Position numbers and translations under genes: made by a program
Part shown: positions 45,286 through 57,187 of the stretch, piece after piece
Numbering within the stretch: the stretch's first letter is position 1
How the letters are laid out: every line of letters begins with the position of its first letter
Notes under the pieces: generated by a model
What the model was told of the DNA's origin: nothing
Database searches by the model: none
What the model saw: the letters and a program-made list of their open reading frames with translations, nothing else
Assembly (NCBI RefSeq): GCF_033807575.1
Contig: NC_084720.1
Span: 19,723,570 to 19,787,569, forward strand
Direction of reading: 5' to 3'
Length of the DNA: 64,000 nt
Origin: Cydia pomonella
Lineage: Eukaryota > Arthropoda > Insecta > Lepidoptera > Tortricidae

Positions 45286-46141
45286 AAAAAACAGAATCGC
45301 CCCCTGGAAGCTGTTTCCATTATTTAATAAGTGCGGGAACGGGGTTATCATTTATTAAGGCGGACATTCTTCCTTAATGAGGAGAAGCGAGAATCATTAC
45401 TTTTATTTAAACGAGGTATCTATTCAGGGGCGAGGGAAATGGCACGTTCCATTTATGTGTTATATCTGTCAGTGTGATTGACACAGGAAATCAAATATTG
45501 TATATCGAAGTTGTAACATATCATACAATACCTAAGCTATTTTCACCTCGTGCACTTTAAGGTGCTCCTATAGACCAATTGTATGTTTTTGAGGGGGTGA
45601 AGCAGACGAAGTGGTAGAATAGGCAGGCGGGCGCCCAGCGCTGCACGACACCACACCAGACACGGCAGCGGAGTTGATAGCAGTCACCGGGGCGAATAGG
45701 CCATGGAGTTATTATTATCAACAAAGCAACAATTTTAGCGGGCCTATACGATATTGCAGGGTTTTTTATTTGATTAGAGTTTTTACGCGTATCTTATATC
45801 TCCGTCATCGGACGCTATCCTTCGACCAGACTAGACCATCAGATACTAAGGTATATATATACCTCCCGACATGGAAAAAAACAGAAGATAGATTTTTCAA
45901 AATGGACAGCTTATTTTACATCGTAGGAATAAAGGCTTGTAAAAATAACACTTCGTTATCGCGGAGTCACACGCATTAACTGGAAAATGCATTCTAACTT
46001 TTAGTATTTCAACTTGATTTGATATTACTCACATGACTGCGGCGGAAAAATAAAAATATTGTCCACTAAGGGTCTGTTTCACAATACAACAACAACAAAT
46101 AAATAATTTTATTGAAAACAGTATAAGTACAGTGTTAGCAC
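45286..46141. other. Non-coding, no gene seen
   Basis: A GC-richer patch at about 45600-45700 (GGCAGGCGGGCGCCCAGCGC) has no recognised reading frame. The open frame 45674-45979 has no family. Confidence 0.4.
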
Positions 46142-46145
46142 TTAA

Positions 46146-46576
46146 GAGGCTGTCAATACCTAAAGCGCGCACACTCTCTATTTGTATCGGAGTAAATGAG
46201 ATAGCACTGTCGCATGTTACTGGGCCTGGGCAAGGGAATAATAAGAAAAATATTTAAATAAAAAAAAGTGGATTATTAGTGTAATATTTTACTCAACTAC
46301 GGTTTAGATATATATATTTTGAAATTGTGATTTTAATTGCAGACCCATAAGTCAAAACAATAAAGACATAGAACCGTTTAATTGTGATTTTAAGACCAAT
46401 CTTTGCAATTATTTTCTATCGAGCCGATTTCGTTCAATCATGTATCGAGTACAACCACGGTCTTTGAAATATAATTAATATGAACATATATTTTTCTTAC
46501 TTGACTAAAACAAAAGTCTTTCTTAAAAAGTGTTTAAGTAACATCAATTTCAAGGACATTGGGTGTTGACAGCCTC
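46146..46576. mobile_element. TTAA-flanked non-autonomous transposon
   Basis: TTAA at 46142-46145 and 46577-46580 flanks ends GAGGCTGTCAATACC (left) and the inverse of GAGGCTGTCAACACCC (right). The 431-base interior is AT-rich and non-coding. TTAA duplication is typical of piggyBac-type elements, but those usually begin CCC/CCT rather than GAGG, so the superfamily is uncertain. Confidence 0.7.
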
Positions 46577-46580
46577 TTAA

Positions 46581-48054
46581 AGACTAAGGATTAAGGATAA
46601 GGAAAAGTTTACAAATGCCTGAACTAGGAGTTCCTGTGTTTCAGGCAGAATAGGACCATATTAATTAATTTGTAATTATTCACTTAATTATAATTATAAA
46701 TAGTACACAATAAAAATCTGGTAAGGTGATAACCTTAACAAAATAACTTATTAAAGTATTCTATATCAAAGTACAGTAAGAAATCATTTTACGACTATTA
46801 GTACAATGTCCAAGTAAAGTTCTGAATAAGCTATAAATTGCCTCTTAACTGATGAATAAGATGAATAAGGTAATACAGCTGCAGTCGCCTTTCGAATGAT
46901 ACCTTCAATCCTTACCCCGGGGACACGGAACGCAAGCTCGATGCCGGCGCCGACCGCCATACATTTGTTTCAAGGTGCAGTAGGTTCAGAAAACGGAGTT
47001 TTTAAAAAGTCGAAATGGCTGCTATAGATGTAATTAGCAATTTTGAGACCTTTCTTGAGGGACTGTATCTAATCCTGAGTTTTTGATTTTTGCTAGATAG
47101 AAAAAAAATATGAACAGCAGCAGCAGAAACAGCACTTGAAAAATTTGTAAAAAATTAGCGCATAAGCTAAAAATATGAAAATTGCTTCTAAAAACGGGCA
47201 ATTTTATTTCATTTAAACGTACAAAATTCAAATTAGAAAACATGATATCCGCGTTCCTGGGCACGCACTTCCATCTCGCTCACGCTTACGCCTAGTGAGA
47301 GCGAGAGAAATACACCCGCTTGGAGCGTGCGCTTGTGGCCAAGGCGTTGGCGGCTTACCATTGTGACAAGCTACAAAGTAATAGGTACCTAATATCAAAA
47401 CGAGTTAAAATATTTAAAGTTAGTATGAGCCCTCGCCCTACGCTCGCCGCTCGGCGTCGTCGCTGAAATATCGGTCAATTATTTATATTAATTAGCAGCG
47501 CCGGCGGTAATGGCTGCCTCGCTTATAATAAAGTAATGTCGCTCGTTCCCGCTCCGGCTGTTGGGCGCAAAGTACTGGAAAATGGTTATCTGTGATAATG
47601 GGTGTTAGCAGTAAGGGTAGTAGGGGGTGCGAGATAAGGAGCGACATTAGAAGTGTACAAATGTCTACTTCTTACCGAAGTTTTTAATTGTTTTTAAACG
47701 TGAAAGTAACTTTATCTTTCTGTCCCTTACCTCTTTGGGCTTAAATACCTGTTTTTTTCAAATGTTTTTAGTAAGATAATGGTAGTTTTTTTGGCTTCTG
47801 GGAAAGGACTCCGAATAGTTGTTTAAAATTATCATTCTATGCTACAAAGTCTTGGTCAGTACCTAAATACCTAACTTAGCTAGTGCTAGACTGTTAGTAT
47901 ACATGTATAATTTAAACTTCAATACATTATATCTAAACTTAAACTAGAATATATTAATTTAAAATAGAAAACTAAAATAAACTTTTTAGTTGTCTGTATC
48001 CGACCAACTAAAATAGATAGACAGTTGACATTTTCACAAAGCCGGTAAACCTCC
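46581..48054. other. Non-coding, no gene seen
   Basis: A weak inverted repeat lies at about 47257-47337 (GCACGCACTTCCATCTCGCT and the inverse of AGCGAGAGAAATACACCCGC). No gene seen. Confidence 0.4.
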
Positions 48055-48178
48055 GCTATCCGTCCGTCTGTCCATCTGTCAGCGCGCTGTATCTCACCAA
48101 GCGTAATGAGGAGACTATTGAAAATTTCACAAGGCATATTTCTATTTCCGCTAAAACAAAAAAAAAATAACAACAAAA
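48055..48178 (+). repeat. Fragment of the GGTTCCGTACC family
   Basis: CGCTATCCGTCCGTCTGTCC, GCGCTGTATCTCACCAAGCG, GAAAATTTCACAAGGCATAT and TTTCTATTTCCGCTAAAACA correspond in order to the repeat at 6028-6170. Diverged. Confidence 0.55.
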
Positions 48179-49861
48179 TTCACATTCTACCATTACACGC
48201 TGACTTGATTATTTCCCGCAAAATTATATCCGGTCAAATATCGTCTAGTAATTCAAGCTCATACCCGGAATAACCGGGAATCGGGATTACTGCCGCACAG
48301 CGACAGGGCCCGGGGAATACTCTCCAAATATTAATTCACAATTTTCTCCAACTCCGTTTATGTCGGCGGAATACGCAACACAATACTTTCGTGTGTTTTT
48401 CTAAATTAGACGTTATTAAACGTTTGGGAGTTTCAAAGGAGCTTTGGGAATAGATTTTTGTGAAGTACAGCTTTATTGAGAATTGAAAAGAGTAAACTGA
48501 CGTGAAGTTTAGAGACTTTTTTAAGAAATAAAGTGATTTTTAAATCATATTTATTGCCGTAAAATACTTTTCCAAACTGCTGTAATTCGTATACTTCGGA
48601 TATATTTCTTAATTTTTTGATATTGTATCAAACGGTGTCGAAGGACGAAATGATAGATATAGACATACATTTTTTTTATTCAACGTCACATGAAATGGTA
48701 GAATTAACAGACAGAGACATTTAATACAAATAAGCCTTAATAATCAGTTGTAATCAGTTTTGTGCTAACCATGAACGATGATATATATGTATATATGTAT
48801 TACGAGTAACCATGCACGATGTAATATATATATAGTCAACAATGTAATGTAATATATATATTGTCCGTATTGTGCTTTGTGTCCTTTTTTGTTTGCTTAT
48901 CCGTTGCTGTATGTACTAATTTTTTTGCAATATTAAATGACTTTTTTTTTATATAGACTTAAAAACTAAATTTAGACTTATCAGATTAAACATTGAATTT
49001 TATTGCAATATATTTGGGAGGAATTAGAAAACGCTGTGAATAAAAGAAATGGTTCTAAAACATATGTATTTGCTTATCACTATCGTCATTGCTTATGTTC
49101 ATGTTAAAGATTTCGAGTCTCTTTGCATAACTTATAACATAAAGTTTTACGAGAAACTTGCTTAATAGGTAAACACAATTTACTGATAAATTAATATCGT
49201 TAAAGAGTCCATAGGAAAATTCATTCTTTCTACTAAAAGTCGGCTTATTATTATGCAGATTAGACCTCAACAAGTTACGTAGTTCGCCAGCAGCGCGGAA
49301 TATCATCTAACTTATAACTTTATTATTTTTCCTTCAGCATAATAATAAAAGACGTTTTCCTGGTACGAGGCCGATAGAGAAAGACGTTTCGACATAAAGG
49401 CTCTCGATAGAGCAAAACGTTACTCGCGCTACATTTAGATGCTGGGAGCCACACATTCTCTGGGTTATTCGAAAATTGAGAGTTCGTTGTATCAAAAAAG
49501 GCATCTAATGTAAATTTCACGCGCGCCTGCTCACTTTTAAGGGCATATGTGAGGAGAGAATGAAGATAAGTTTTATTAAATTTGTATTCATTTTTACATT
49601 TCTGAATAAACTTTGACTATTTTTCATTCCGCGTTGTTACTTCATCGCCACGCTCCACACGCGGCTTCACATTCAATTACTTGCACTAAGTTTGTAAAAA
49701 GCCGCGCGAGACTTAGGTTTTCGGGTAAAGGATTTACGGAAGCCAATAGTCGAAGAGATAGACACAGTGAGATTCAGATCCGGAAACAAGCCCCAATATT
49801 ATGTTTCTAGACTTGGTACTGGGATCCTAAAACTTTCTAGAGGCTACGAATAACTTACTAG
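48179..49861. other. Non-coding; AT simple repeats
   Basis: At 48780-48862 TATATATGTATATATGTAT-type repeats alternate with two near copies of ACGATGTAATATATATA. Open frames at 49055, 49323 and 49613 show no family. Confidence 0.4.
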
Positions 49862-50349
49862 CAGCAAACTACGAATAGCAGTGATGTAGACAAAATTTTC
49901 ATACTACAAAAAACATGCATTAGGATACTAGTTAATATTGACCAACTAGACTCCTGCCGCCCCTATTTCATTAAGCACCAAATACTCACCCTGACCTCTA
50001 TGTACATATTCGAGTCGAGCAAGTTTGTCAGGAAACACATCGATTTATATACGCCTTTAATTAATAATAGGAGAAACAATCGAAACTTAAATAAACTAAG
50101 ATTGCCACTTTCCACATTAAAGCTTGTTACGTCCGGCCCTCATTACATGACCATAAAAATTTATAATCACCTTCCGAATTCCCTGAAAGACCTAAATAAA
50201 CCTAAGTTGTTTAATGATAAATTAAAAATATTTCTGGCAAGTAAATGTTTCTACAACTGCCCTTTTTATAATGACTGTCTCATTATAAAAAGGGCACTGC
50301 CCACTGTACATGAAAAGTGTCTGCCAACCTGGGATATCGAAATTAAATG
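49862..50349 (+). pseudogene. C-terminal remnant of a LINE reverse transcriptase
   Basis: From about 49866 the frame reads SSDVDKIFILQKTCIRILVN then DSCRPYFIKHQILTLTSMYI, the part after the catalytic core in CR1/Jockey-group elements, and continues past the ATG at 50000 with KIYNHLPNSLKDL and FLASKCFYNCPFYND to a stop at about 50349. The same layout is in 26595-27732 (KAFILQKKCVRAITNAW, KPIFKQHNILPLACMYI), but the sequences differ widely, so it is another family. The core, endonuclease and ORF1 are lost by 5' truncation. The 3' UTR is missing because the SINE at 50350-50553 abuts the stop codon. It is not functional. Confidence 0.75.
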
Positions 50350-50553
50350 ACCAGATCAACAACACCCCCAACAACCTAACCCCAAACTAAGTAAAGCTTA
50401 TACTATGGTTACTAGGCGACGATATACATGCTTATATAAATAAATAAATCCTCATCTACATGAGATACATTCCTAACTCAGGAACAATTCAAACGATTCG
50501 AACCCGGGACCTCCTGCTTGCTAGGCAGGGTCACTAGCGACGAGGCTAGGAGG
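50350..50553 (-). mobile_element. tRNA-derived SINE, second family
   Basis: On the minus strand the head CTAGCCTCGTCGCTAGTGAC and GAGGTCCCGGGTTCGAATCG carries A-box- and B-box-like motifs. The body has GTTCCTGAGTTAGGAATGTA, AAGCATGTATATCGTCGCCT, AGTAACCATAGTATAAGC and TTACTTAGTTTGGGGTTAGG. The head is related to that of the SINE at 61171-61432, but the body differs after GTTCCTGAGT. No target duplication was found. It abuts the LINE remnant upstream. Confidence 0.85.
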
Positions 50554-50584
50554 CCGTTGAGATACTCGTATATCTCTATATTTG

Positions 50585-50684
50585 GCGTTCAAAAGTAACT
50601 GTAACTGTCCAATTGTTCTACTGTTCTACTTGTAATGTAGGTACTGATAGTTGTAGAGTTCTACTACTTTTGATGCTGACTGTA
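50585..50684 (+). repeat. Right half of MITE M2
   Basis: Ends CTACTACTTTTGATGCTGAC-TGTA like the right end of M2. Upstream CAATTGTTCTACTGTTCTAC resembles its interior only loosely, and the left end is missing. Confidence 0.5.
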
Positions 50685-53600
50685 CTAATAAACACAGTAT
50701 GTGGGCCAAATCTGAACTACACTTTAGTAATTCCACGTAGCTACAGTACTGTTTCACTAGCAGACAGTTATTTCGCATGCCAGCTGCGAGCCTCGGCGAG
50801 TCGGCGCACAATCATATCGGACTTGGAACTATCGTTACTTATCCTACCGCAACTTGTTCCCACGGCGCAGCTAACCACCAAAAAAACACAAAATTAAAAT
50901 TTCTAGTGGATGGACTCAAACCAAGCACAAACACACTTATTATTTATTCAGCCCCCTCAGGAGGTGGTGGGCGGAGCTCTCAGATCGTTGCCGAGAATAA
51001 ATCAGGTTTTCGTCTCGAGGTTGCCGAGCGAGCGGCGCGAGTACTCTCGAGTGGCCGAGATCTGTGAATGATTGCTACAAATACCTACCATATGAGAAAT
51101 TGTATGTGAATAGAAAGACCGTGAAATGGAAAAAGAAAATATTTATTTTTGGGAATCAAATAAACAAGTTTTTTGTAAAAAAATCATTATAATACAACCT
51201 GTGTCACTGACTGTACTTTTCTTTCAATAATCAACTAATTAATACTCATAGAGACAATCTAGCAAACCCAGACACAATGAGATTGCGTTGTTTTATCATA
51301 GAGATCCTATGGCTCATCCAACTTACGCAAGACGTTTTACTTGACGTTTCAGCTCAATCAAATAATGGGAACGGCGTCCAATCTGGCTTGCATGATTTGA
51401 CCCTAACATACATTTGATACATTGCAAGTTAAAAAAAGCTTTTAACATACAATACAATTGCTCAACATGCATGTGCAAGCCCTAAGCCCCTAAGGATTAC
51501 TTACAAATTGGTATGTGAACGGCTGAGTGTAAGCGAGGCCGTTACTAATAGGTAGCACATCTGGTATTTCAATCGAGGTAAGTATTTAAAATGGTCTTTT
51601 ATAAAGATCTTAGGGATTCAGGCGGTACATAATATATCACTGAGCACCTAGACCGCGGTAGATACTCGTATTAATGAATCCACAGCTCGGCGTCTCCAAG
51701 TTAAATGAGTATAGTTCCGATATCGGCACTTACAGACGTGGATATATTTGTTGCCAGTCATAGAGTACTCCTATCTAAACACTGCATTGTGAGTTCATAA
51801 AGATTCGAGGTCGCCAGGCACAGATGCTTTTATAGGCCGAAATCCTACGCTACGCTCGACTCAATTGCATTTAGACAATTTTAGACTGCAATTGGCCATA
51901 TTGTTCAGGAAAGTATTTCTTACCTATGTTACTTAATTAAAAAAATGTATGCACGTGAAGCAAAGTAGGTATGTACATCGAACAAATTGTATGCATGGAA
52001 AAAATTGAAATGAGTCGTCGTGCTCTCATACCTATGCTAATATACTTGGAAATATGGGAACATATTTGAGTGGCCGTATAGATTCTGATTTCGTCATGAC
52101 GAAGCAAATGTAAATTTTTAACATCGTTTGTTCCAACAACTAGTCATAGACGCTGTCATTTTCACCTTGTCACGTAGAAAACTGGGACCATCATATCTAC
52201 ATCTGAAATCCAATAACCGACTAAAAGTGTGCAGGTCATTGTTCATGGATCTAAAGTCAACTAAGTACCTTTTCGAACATTTGCCATAAGGAAGAAAGTG
52301 TAACCCACACGCCTTGGTGGGAGTTATTAATTTCGATTGAGGCAGCACATTACTCACCTCCGGCAAACGGAGTATAGCAGAGCTCAAACAGGGCCGGCAT
52401 GCACATTACAAGCTAGCAGCCCGCTTGCAGCACAATGCAGCCCCAAAAATATGGCAAACACCCAAGCCAAGGTTTGGTTTGTAGTTACTCATACCCAGGC
52501 GTGTGGGTTACAAAGGCTAAAATGAATATGAGCGCAAATAGGTGCTGAGCGCGAGTTACCTTGCATGCACTATCTAGTGGGCAAGCGATATCCGTTCCAG
52601 TGTATCGGCGGAGTTTAAAGAGTTGCAGCTGCGCCTTTGTTGCAACTTTACTCGCAATACAAGTACACATCGCCGAGATAGCTCGCTTTGTAACAGATCT
52701 GGAATGGTAAACTAGTCAAGCAAACCGCTAAACAACTTCGGCTTTCAAATGATGATATACTCACGTTAAAATTTAGTGAAAGGTGATTTTAATCTGAAAT
52801 TGATGATATGCAAAAGACGATAAGATTTTAAATCTCCGGTGTTCTCATTACGCTCTAGGATCTTTTCCTGCCCTGGGCAATGGAGGCCTTGGTCACTTAT
52901 TGATTCGTAAGCTTAAGACAATCCCATATAGCAGAGAAAACCTCAGAAATGGAGTCCATGTCATAGTCAAGTGTTTGTAAAAGGTAACATTTCAGTGAAA
53001 CCATACCTACTGTGCGTACTAAGTTGCAAGTTAATCATTTCCTGTTCTCAAATCGGTTTATAAAATATATAGTAATTTCAGCCGTATTTGCATAGGTCTT
53101 AATGGCAGACTCACTGCCCTAGCACTTAACGCCAATGGAAAATTCATTTAATTGTAAACTATATTCTCGTGGAATAAAGTCCAAATTCTAACGACGTACC
53201 GGGTATTATGCGTAGTGAGGCAACACAGTTCGCACGGCGACACGGCCCTCTAAATGCTCCTTTAAAACAGTGCGAGATTTTCAGGAAAATAAACATTTTC
53301 CGGCGTAATTGCCTGTATTAGTTGTGCAAATTGGCAGATTAGTCGCGATTTCAGCAATTATTTGAAACGTAAATACATTGTATTGGCTCACAATAGCTTT
53401 TGGAAACACTGAATATTTATTAGTGTCAGCCAAAATTAAATGAGGAAATAAAAACTGTGAAATTGTGCAGATCATCTACGAATGAGTTAGTTTTATATTT
53501 GAAATTGTTTGCCGATTTCAACTATTTCGAGCTATAAACCAAATAATGGCCCAATACCTACGTATTGGAAAAGCATTTTTGTGGCAGTATAGTATAGTTT

Positions 53601-53702
53601 AAATAAAGGAATGGGAGCTAATGTCAGTTAGTTCATAACGGTTACTTTAGGTTTACTTACGTCGTTATCGACGTGGTAGTGTGAACATATTTTTTTCAAC
53701 AA
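50685..53702. other. Non-coding, no gene seen
   Basis: About 3 kb without a recognised gene or repeat edge. A GC-richer patch at 50940-51065 contains GGAGGTGGTGGGCGGAGCTC and GAGCGAGCGGCGCGAG. The minus open frame at 52118-52387 (89 codons) has no resemblance I can name. Confidence 0.35.
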
Positions 53703-53868
53703 TTCTAACGTATAGGTACACTGTCAATACTAACATGAATGATATTTGAATCGCGTTATTTAGTTATCCTGTCTCACCTGCACCAATACATGCACGGACA
53801 AGTGAAATGCACGATAACTAAATAACATGATTCAAATATCATTCTAATGCCAGTGTACGTTCGAACTG
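53703..53868. repeat. Foldback element, second copy of 1281-1471
   Basis: The left arm, GGTACACTGTCAATACTAAC then GATATTTGAATCGCGTTATT, pairs with AACATGATTCAAATATCATT, CTAATGCCAGTGTACGTTCG. The middle holds GTCTCACCTGCACCAATACA, the reverse complement of the equivalent part at 1395-1420. Confidence 0.75.
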
Positions 53869-54640
53869 TCTCGGATATACATGCGAGCGAAATATCCATT
53901 TTCGCTTTTCGCAATAAGGCCTCTGCTCCAATTAAAACCATATGTAATATTTTTCAAATGAAGGTTAGTAATATTGGGACCGTAGCTAGGCTAGCCACCC
54001 GGAGCTAATATCACTAGGAGCGTGGCTATACAACGATGGCTTGTTCGACGTCGATATTTCCAAGCGTCATCATCCTAACTGCAGCGCGCGGCTCGTAATC
54101 AGAGGCCCGCTCGTTAGGCTCGCCGCAATTACTGACCTCAATTATGTTTTTATTTCACAGCTCTATTATATTTTTATTTCCCCGCTTATTTTTATTTCGC
54201 CGCAGCGCTAATCGCTCTTTTCTAGCACTTTGTTATTGTTTCTCGGAACTTTAAACGGCTCTCCGGACATTTTATTCTCGTTTAAAATAAAGAGGTAGAA
54301 AATGCAATAAACTATTAACGGCCGCGTTGTGCGGAATGTTTCTGTCGCTGCGTTTGCTATGCAAATGGTTTCTCAGTTAACATTATGTTAACAACAAGAG
54401 ATAGATGTTGAAAAGCCATTTAGCTTCGCATGATGTAGCTATTTGTGGTTTGGGTCTCGTTTTAACTTGTTATTGTGTTCTAGTCATAGATCTAAAAAAG
54501 TAAGGATAAGCCCATGCAAATAATTCCCACCGAAAAGTCTCGATAAGCAAAACACAGCACCATCTGTTGTATACTGCGTAAACTACGAGGCCGATGTTCA
54601 GAGCAAAGATACAATCAAGTCTCTTTGGCCAGAGATATAC
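53869..54640. other. Non-coding, no gene seen
   Basis: TTTTTATTTC/TATTTCCCCGC/TTATTTTTATTTCGCCGCAG form a loose repetition near 54150-54205. No gene recognised. Confidence 0.35.
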
Positions 54641-54643
54641 GCG

Positions 54644-54682
54644 AAAGTAGACTGCACTCTCGCCTCCAAAAAACGTGTCTAA
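54644..54682 (+). repeat. Left member of an inverted pair spanning 54644-56071
   Basis: AAAGTAGACTGCACTCTCGC then CTCCAAAAAACGTGTC is repeated in inverse at 56032-56071 (AAAGTAGACTGCACTCTCGC, CTGCAAAAATCGTGCC). The first 22 bases are identical. The 1.4 kb between them contains two retroelement pieces in opposite orientation. Confidence 0.7.
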
Positions 54683-54879
54683 AGTAATGGCTCGAGGGAG
54701 ACCTTATAAGTGCCAATTACATCCACAATTTATCAGGTCTGATATCGAATATTTTTCCGATTTTTTTATAATTCAGAGTGACGATGAAGTGAAAATTGAT
54801 TAAATGTTATCATTGTTGCCACAGCTAAATAAGCCACGCTACTATTTTTATTGATATAAAATGTCATTATTATAGATTT

Positions 54880-55140
54880 TGCCGTGCTAGTTGATTACGA
54901 CCTTCTGAGGGCGTTGGCGGAGCGCCTCAACTCTCCTCTAACTCGCTGATGGGTTGAAGTGGTGATTGGCAGGGCCAAATAGAGCAGATTGTTTGCCTTG
55001 CTTGCCACTGTCAATTGTGTCATATTATTATATCGTGTAATATATTTAGTTTAAATTTTTTCTATTATTTGATTTATATTTTTTGTATTGTTCAACTAAC
55101 ATAGGGATCAACTTGATCTGAAATAAATTATTTATTAATT
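54880..55140 (+). pseudogene. LINE C-terminal remnant with stop and frameshift (tentative)
   Basis: One frame reads VDYDLLRALAERLNSPLTR, a stop, then WVEVVIGRAK. After another frame change near 54975 it reads ADCLPCLPLSIVSYYYIV and a stop. This is followed by an AT-rich UTR ending TCTGAAATAAATTATTTATT with an AATAAA-type tail at about 55135, as in a non-LTR element. The order of coding end, UTR and tail supports a retroelement; I cannot assign a family. One stop and one frame change mark it as decayed. Confidence 0.4.
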
Positions 55141-55358
55141 TATTTATTTCACTTAAGAATATTAAGTAGGAATTGCAAATATTATCCATATACAATCTAA
55201 TGATAATACAAATAACATTTCATACACAAAAATCACTATGTCTAAACTTAAAATCTAAAAACCAAACGCATGTACATAAAAGACAAAAAAAAAAGCAAAC
55301 AAAAACACTAAAACTAAAAAAACTAAAAAAATAAATAATAAAAAAAAAACACAATTAA

Positions 55359-55856
55359 TTAATATACTGCCCTACTCAAAATATCCACCCCATTCCGACT
55401 CCCCAGTCCAAAAGTACCAAAAATACTTGCGGAATTGCCGCGCTGGATGGCAAGCGATATTTGTTGGACTAAGTAGGAGCCTGAACGGGGATCGCACCCT
55501 CTGTCACGTAGACGCCGCCCCAAATCTCTAACCAATTTTTTCGCCTCCGAACACCACGGCCCAGCCGTTTCGACCGCAACCGGAACAAAATCGTACGCTG
55601 GTTCCAGGTTGGCATATTTTAATCGCTTGAGCCTCGCGGCATTTTCCGCGGCTGCGCCTGCCAACCTGCTAGTGGGAGCAAGATGAGTAGGCGCAAATGT
55701 ACTCACGCAAGTTGCATCCCACAGCAAGCAGCGGCCTTTGGCCCATGGAACCAGCGTTAGGCCATCGGGGCGCTTGCCGTCTGTACGGCTTAAGCCTTGA
55801 GGCTCCAGAATGCAAGGCACGTTCGCCGTGTAAGTAGGAATAAGTGGGAGTTAAAA
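55359..55856 (-). pseudogene. Repetitive nuclease-like retroelement domain (RPDG...LLWDAT)
   Basis: The minus-strand frame is open for about 165 codons, entered from a stop at about 55857. It matches a domain I remember as very abundant in invertebrate genomes, usually downstream of reverse transcriptase-like sequence. Key segments are CILEPQGLSRTDGKRPDGLT, VPWAKGRCLLWDATCVSTFA, KYANLEPAYDFVPVAVETAG and SLAIQRGNSASIFG. The spacing RPDG, about 12 residues, LLWDAT resembles the PD-(D/E)xK nuclease pattern, so it may be the endonuclease of a retroelement (inference). The frame ends about 20 codons after IQRGN, near the usual end. Downstream on the same strand is a T-rich UTR equivalent and a tail meeting the plus-strand tail at about 55140. 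No polymerase part is present, so it is truncated. Confidence 0.6.
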
Positions 55857-56031
55857 CATATAAAAATGTGTTAGATAAATACATTATTTTTTAATTACAT
55901 ACAAAATACTTCATATTGGTTATGAAGCTTGATATTCACTAAATATCAACATTTACAAGGACTATTCTTAAGTGAGTCATTAAACTAGCCTAACCTACCC
56001 AACCAATAAAAATGACATTTATTTTAATAAC

Positions 56032-56071
56032 GCTCGGCACGATTTTTGCAGGCGAGAGTGCAGTCTACTTT
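56032..56071 (-). repeat. Right member of the 54644-56071 inverted pair
   Basis: Inverse of 54644-54682. Just inside it (55985-56030) is AGCCTAACCTACCCAACCAA, then TAAAAATGACATTTATTTTA. Confidence 0.7.
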
Positions 56072-56407
56072 AATATGTGTCTGTGTACTGCCACATCGCG
56101 TCTCGCGCCGTGAAAGGTCAATATGAAACAAAATTATCGTTTAAAATTTGTTTTAAGCAAAAAATTAATGTAATTTGAAGTGATTTACCGATAATATGAA
56201 ATGCCATAACTGTATTTGAATTTTCAGTAATCGGTTTTACACAATTAACAACACACGTTTAAAAAAAATTGTAATGGCATTACGTGACGCGTTTCCGCGC
56301 GCAGCGGTGTAACTAAATGCGATTTTGACACCCATGTATTGGCCCCATTCGTAGTGCTCGTAAGGCCAGTCTTTACGAAGTATATCTATGGTTCTATTCC
56401 TTCATAG

Positions 56408-56534
56408 TACAGTCAGCGTCAAATACTTTTTAGCAGTGAAAGTGGCCAAATAGTTCGGTACACCATACTAAATATATGGTGTACCGAACTATTTGGCTAC
56501 TTTGGTTGCTACAAAGTATTTGACGCTGACTGTA
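56408..56534. mobile_element. Foldback MITE M3 (TACAGTCAGCGTCAAATACT)
   Basis: A 127-base near-perfect palindrome. TACAGTCAGCGTCAAATACT, AGTGGCCAAATAGTTCGGTA and CACCATA at the left return in inverse to TTGACGCTGACTGTA. The first ten bases are the same as in M2 (TACAGTCAGC), suggesting mobilisation by the same transposase (inference). Confidence 0.9.
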
Positions 56535-56589
56535 CAAATCATTATTTTCGATTAAGCGAAGTATGTCACTTTCTTAGAAGATCAGCTTC

Positions 56590-56745
56590 GAGTTATTTTA
56601 GGCAGTAAGATCGACTGATCAATACGATACTCTAGTACGTTTTTGTTTGAAGAAACGTCACTTTTGACTTTGACATATGCGATCCATATCGTATCTTTAG
56701 CATATATTTGACGTACCTTAAAGTTCGAATCGGGCCCTGAGCCCT
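56590..56745. repeat. Foldback family F-GTGAC, copy
   Basis: TTTTTGTTTGAAGAAACGTC, ACTTTTGACTTTGACATATG, TTTGACGTACCTTAAAGTTC and GAATCGGGCCCT mirror the copy at 9288-9440. Confidence 0.6.
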
Positions 56746-57187
56746 AATTGTACTTTGCGGTTTTAAATCCCATCACGTCCTCCTACCATCCCTCCCACTC
56801 CGTCTCCATCCTCTAGCTGTGGAATAGGAGCTAAGTGTTTGAGTTTTCTTAAGTCACAGTAGGTATATGATTTTAAAGAAATTAGTGTAGGTACACGTTT
56901 TTAAAACAACAGCATGGGAACGCATTACTGATGCGACATTAGTTGCTGCTGCGGCCGTGACGCAGCATGTCGCGCGAGTGACTAAAATACGTGAATTAAA
57001 CAGTTAAATTAGCTTAATGTTACATAAGCTCAAATAGACGTCCTGGCAGTAATCCTCAATTAATGGTATGCAGCGTTCGCGCGAGCCGTTTCATATTTAA
57101 ATCAATTGGCGGAACGCGACGGGAATGCTCGAGTGGTATTCCAAATTTAATACTATATAGAGTCCGTCTAACGGCCCAATTGGAACA

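Noticed and set aside
50470..50553. tRNA gene candidate on the minus strand
   Set aside because: Head of a SINE; the downstream body is a SINE body, and no paired acceptor stem is visible.
52118..52387. 89-codon minus-strand open frame that might be a host exon
   Set aside because: No family resemblance, splice signals or codon pattern that distinguishes it from chance.
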